A program made the translations under genes and the position numbers. Positions 5,943 through 7,940 of a stretch of 7,940 nucleotides of DNA are shown here, in pieces. How positions within the stretch are numbered: the stretch's first letter is position 1; the number at the start of each line of letters is the position of its first letter. The notes beneath the pieces are model-generated. The model was not told the origin of the DNA. It ran no database searches and was given only the letters and a program-made list of their open reading frames with translations. The stretch covers positions 1 through 7,940 of the forward strand of contig CAAEVD010000126.1 in NCBI GenBank assembly GCA_900759435.1, written 5' to 3'. This DNA comes from an uncultured Collinsella sp. (GTDB taxonomy: Bacteria > Actinomycetota > Coriobacteriia > Coriobacteriales > Coriobacteriaceae).

Positions 5943-6887
5943 CTACTCCTCGCGGTCGAACTCTTCGTCGGCGCCGAGCACGCGACCGCTGTAATTGACG
6001 TGGTTGGTCACGGCTTCCATATCGCCGGTCTCGATAAAGCGGGCGACGGTGAGCTCGTAATCGAGCAGTGCGCGGTCAAAGACCTCGGGGAAGCTCTCGG
6101 TCGAGACTTCATCGGTAAAGGGGCTCTTCCATGCCAAGTGGCCCAGGTTGCCGGTACGCTCGGGCAGCTCGGTCGTCACGCGGTGCGCAAGGCCGTCGAG
6201 CAGCGAATAATCGTGCACCAAGCCCTCGAGCAGGGCAATCGCGCGCGTCTTGGCCGAACCGGCGGGCTCGATAGTGCGGTAGAGCAGCTGCATGTCGGCT
6301 ACGGCGCCGCCGTACTCTCCCACCGGGATATCGATGCCGTACACGCGTCCGGCAACATAGCTCATCAGCACACCGGCAACGCGATTGATGCGGTCGGTAG
6401 TGACGATCTCGCCCGCCGGCGGATAATCCTCGACCGTAGCCCCATCGCGCTTGAGCTGCAGCATCAGCACGTCCAGGTCGCTTTCGAGCACGGCATGAAC
6501 TTGACTGCCCGAAGCCTCGAGCTCGGGATCGGACTCGACAATGCCAAACTGCTGCTCGTAGACAAAGGGGTGGGCATTGCGATCGAGCACATAGTGCGAC
6601 AGCAGGCCCAGCGCAAAGGCGCGACCCAGATTGGCATCGCGCGGCTGCAGGTGCGACACGCCGTCGCGCAGGCACGAGAATTGGCGCGACATGCGCGAGC
6701 GGTGCATGACCTGAGCAAGCGACATGCAGTCGGAGATGCGCGGCGTGAGCATGTGGAAGAAAAACGGGTCGGGACCTTGGTTTCCCAGGATAAAGGCGAT
6801 GCGCTCCTCGTCGGACGTGATAACGCCCTGCGGAAGACGGTCGATGCTTTCCTCGCCAAACAGATGATGCGTAATGAGCGCGGGCAT
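5943..6887 (-). CDS. Zinc-dependent phospholipase C family protein
   Basis: A 314-residue protein carrying the ligand pattern of zinc-dependent phospholipase C (the Bacillus PLC fold): H7/H8 near the N-terminus, D40 in GNQGPDPFFFH (35-45), H98xxxD102xxxH106 in GLLSHYVLDRNAHPFV, and H131xxxE135. These line up in order with the histidine, aspartate and glutamate ligands of the three-zinc site. The remainder to 314 is less conserved, mainly helical and acidic at the end. Unlike secreted phospholipases it has no signal peptide, so a cytoplasmic role is likely and the true substrate is uncertain. The start at 6887 has AAAGGA 5 bases ahead. It lies 91 bases after the second response regulator with no terminator between, so both read-through and its own promoter are possible. 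Family membership is fairly sure; the reaction is not. Confidence 0.82.
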   Translation of the reverse strand: MPALITHHLFGEESIDRLPQGVITSDEERIAFILGNQGPDPFFFHMLTPRISDCMSLAQVMHRSRMSRQFSCLRDGVSHLQPRDANLGRAFALGLLSHYVLDRNAHPFVYEQQFGIVESDPELEASGSQVHAVLESDLDVLMLQLKRDGATVEDYPPAGEIVTTDRINRVAGVLMSYVAGRVYGIDIPVGEYGGAVADMQLLYRTIEPAGSAKTRAIALLEGLVHDYSLLDGLAHRVTTELPERTGNLGHLAWKSPFTDEVSTESFPEVFDRALLDYELTVARFIETGDMEAVTNHVNYSGRVLGADEEFDREE

Positions 6888-6919
6888 AATAATCCTTTCG
6901 ATTTCATTCGATGCAATCC

Positions 6920-6946
6920 ATTATGCCCACCGCACAGTCATGCCAA
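6920..6946 (-). promoter_or_regulatory. Putative promoter of the phospholipase-like gene
   Basis: On the minus strand TTGGCA (6941-6946) and CATAAT (6920-6925) are 15 bases apart. The hexamers are good but the spacer is short. The -10 context GTGGGCATAATGGA closely matches that before the glycosyltransferase gene. The leader that follows holds TTCGAT twice on the plus strand, 10 bases apart (6897-6902 and 6907-6912). Confidence 0.45.
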
Positions 6947-6978
6947 ACCTGTAACGGCAAACGATGGCACACCGACCC

Positions 6979-7713
6979 TTACGCTAGCCCCAAGTGCGAT
7001 TTGACCTCGGCAGCGCGACGACGGGACACGGGCACCGTCGAGCTCACACGGTCGAGCCTGAGCTCCATCAGGCCCGTGGAGCCGATCTCGACATTGTGCA
7101 CGTCTTCCAAATTGACCAGATAGCTGCGGTGGACGCGGATAAAGCCCTCGGAGGCCAAGCGACGCTCGAGCGAGGAAATCGACTCATTGATCAGATACGT
7201 TCCATCGGCACAGACGGCGTTGCAAAAATCGGCGCGCGCCTCAAAGTAGCAGACATCCGCCACGGGAATGAACACCTTTTTGCCCCCGCGATCCACCGTC
7301 AGGCGCAAAGGCTGGCGCGGAGCATGGACGACACGGCGAGCGCCCAGGGCAGTCTCGATCTTGTCGAGCGCCTTTGACAGGCGGGCATCCTCGACCGGTT
7401 TGACGACGTAATCGACAGCATCGAGGTTATAGGCATCGGCCGCATGCTCGGCAAATGCCGTCACAAACACCACGACCGGCGGCCTCTTTAGGTTTTGCAG
7501 GGTCTCGGCAAGCTCAATTCCCGAGCGACCGGGCATGGTAATGTCTAAAAACAGCACGTCGGGCTTGTTCGACAGAATCGACTCCACGGCTTCGGTGACA
7601 TTGCCCGCCTCGGCAATCTGACCCACACGCGTATCCTTTTCCAACAGATAGCGTAGCTCAGCCCTAATTGGAGGCTCGTCATCAACCACCAAGATGTTCC
7701 AGCCTTCGGACAT
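6979..7713 (-). CDS. LytTR-family response regulator (second copy)
   Basis: A 244-residue regulator. The receiver has D11/D12, phospho-acceptor D57 in FLDITMPG, T85 in FVTA and K105 in the KP motif. A linker of about 25 residues leads to a LytTR DNA-binding domain with RVHRSYLVNL (193-202) and VPVSRRR (227-233). All key phosphorylation residues are present. The start at 7713 has GAGGGGA a few bases ahead and begins just before the receiver fold. It is paralogous to the regulator at 1092-1808: about 60 of 112 receiver positions are identical by eye, with the same domain order. The kinase gene ends 38 bases upstream, so the two form a cognate pair. No terminator follows, so transcription may continue into the phospholipase-like gene, which is then a candidate partner or target. 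That link is inference. Confidence 0.95.
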   Translation of the reverse strand: MSEGWNILVVDDEPPIRAELRYLLEKDTRVGQIAEAGNVTEAVESILSNKPDVLFLDITMPGRSGIELAETLQNLKRPPVVVFVTAFAEHAADAYNLDAVDYVVKPVEDARLSKALDKIETALGARRVVHAPRQPLRLTVDRGGKKVFIPVADVCYFEARADFCNAVCADGTYLINESISSLERRLASEGFIRVHRSYLVNLEDVHNVEIGSTGLMELRLDRVSSTVPVSRRRAAEVKSHLGLA

Positions 7714-7751
7714 ATGCGCTTCCCCTCTTTTTCTCTCAATCCAACCGCGTG

Positions 7752-7940
7752 CTACACCGTCAACGGCGCCGGCTCATGTGGCTCGCCGTTCAACTCAACG
7801 ATGACCTGCGTTCCCACGCCCTCCTGAGACTTCACGCGCATACCAGAATCTTCTCCGTAAAAGAAATGGATGCGCTGAAGCACGTTGAAGAGCGCCAGGC
7901 CGCAACCTCGCTTGACGGAGCCGTCGGCGGTAATGCTCTC
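7752..7940 (-). CDS. LytS-type sensor histidine kinase, C-terminal part only (cut by window end)
   Basis: An open frame enters from the right edge and ends at TAG (7752-7754), giving 62 residues. It contains the end of a kinase ATPase domain: GCGLALFNVLQRIHFFYG, aligning with the G2 box and following helix of the complete kinase (GAGVAMHNISERIHRFYG), then EGVGTQVIVEL, aligning with GKGTKVLLHL. A short hydrophilic tail closes the protein. The position 38 bases before a LytTR regulator gene fits a LytS/LytTR pair. The phospho-acceptor and sensory parts lie outside the window, so the sensing domain cannot be described. Confidence 0.88.
   Translation of the reverse strand, partial: ESITADGSVKRGCGLALFNVLQRIHFFYGEDSGMRVKSQEGVGTQVIVELNGEPHEPAPLTV

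Noticed and set aside
6888..6978. Terminator after the second response regulator (TGCCA...TGGCA hairpin)
   Set aside because: The stem is only 5 bp with a loop of about 20 bases and no T tract, so it does not qualify.
5038..7004. Two long plus-strand open frames (5038-5994 and 5895-7004) opposite the transporter and phospholipase-like genes
   Set aside because: They are antisense shadows typical of GC-rich coding DNA. Their composition is abnormal and no family features are visible.

Overview
The window is about 60% GC by eye. Every protein gene and the one tRNA lie on the minus strand, so transcription runs from right to left. GC-rich coding, strong AGGAGG-type ribosome sites, LytTR two-component pairs and short terminator-punctuated units suggest a high-GC Gram-positive gut bacterium. 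My best guess is an actinobacterium of the class Coriobacteriia (Collinsella-like). That guess comes from general resemblance, not from a database match.

Layout in order of transcription: (1) 7940-6979, the last 62 residues of a LytS-type sensor kinase, then a complete LytTR response regulator. (2) 6887-5943, a zinc-dependent phospholipase C-like protein. (3) 5841-4591, a 12-TM transporter of the UMF1/Atg22-like branch of the major facilitator superfamily. (4) 4408-1092, a three-gene unit: a GT-A type glycosyltransferase, a membrane LytS/YpdA-like kinase whose ATG overlaps the glycosyltransferase stop (ATGA), and a second LytTR regulator. It ends at a hairpin terminator. (5) 1000-533, a small YfcE/MJ0936-type metallophosphoesterase with its own terminator. 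(6) 532-124, a gene-free stretch dominated by a perfect 38-bp inverted repeat with a 67-base centre that holds a further hairpin. (7) 123-46, tRNA-Asp(GUC), with a recognisable promoter, an A/T-rich upstream element and a UUCG-loop terminator.

The two kinase/regulator pairs are paralogous. About 60 of 112 receiver positions are identical by eye, and the kinase C-termini also align. They bracket the phospholipase-like and transporter genes. The most distinctive arrangement is the coupling of a glycosyltransferase to a LytS/LytTR pair, preceded by a terminator-like hairpin between a putative promoter and the ribosome site. This suggests attenuation or insulation, and possibly a cell-surface glycan circuit. 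The signal and the target genes cannot be read from the sequence. The large inverted repeat is the main element that no gene explains.
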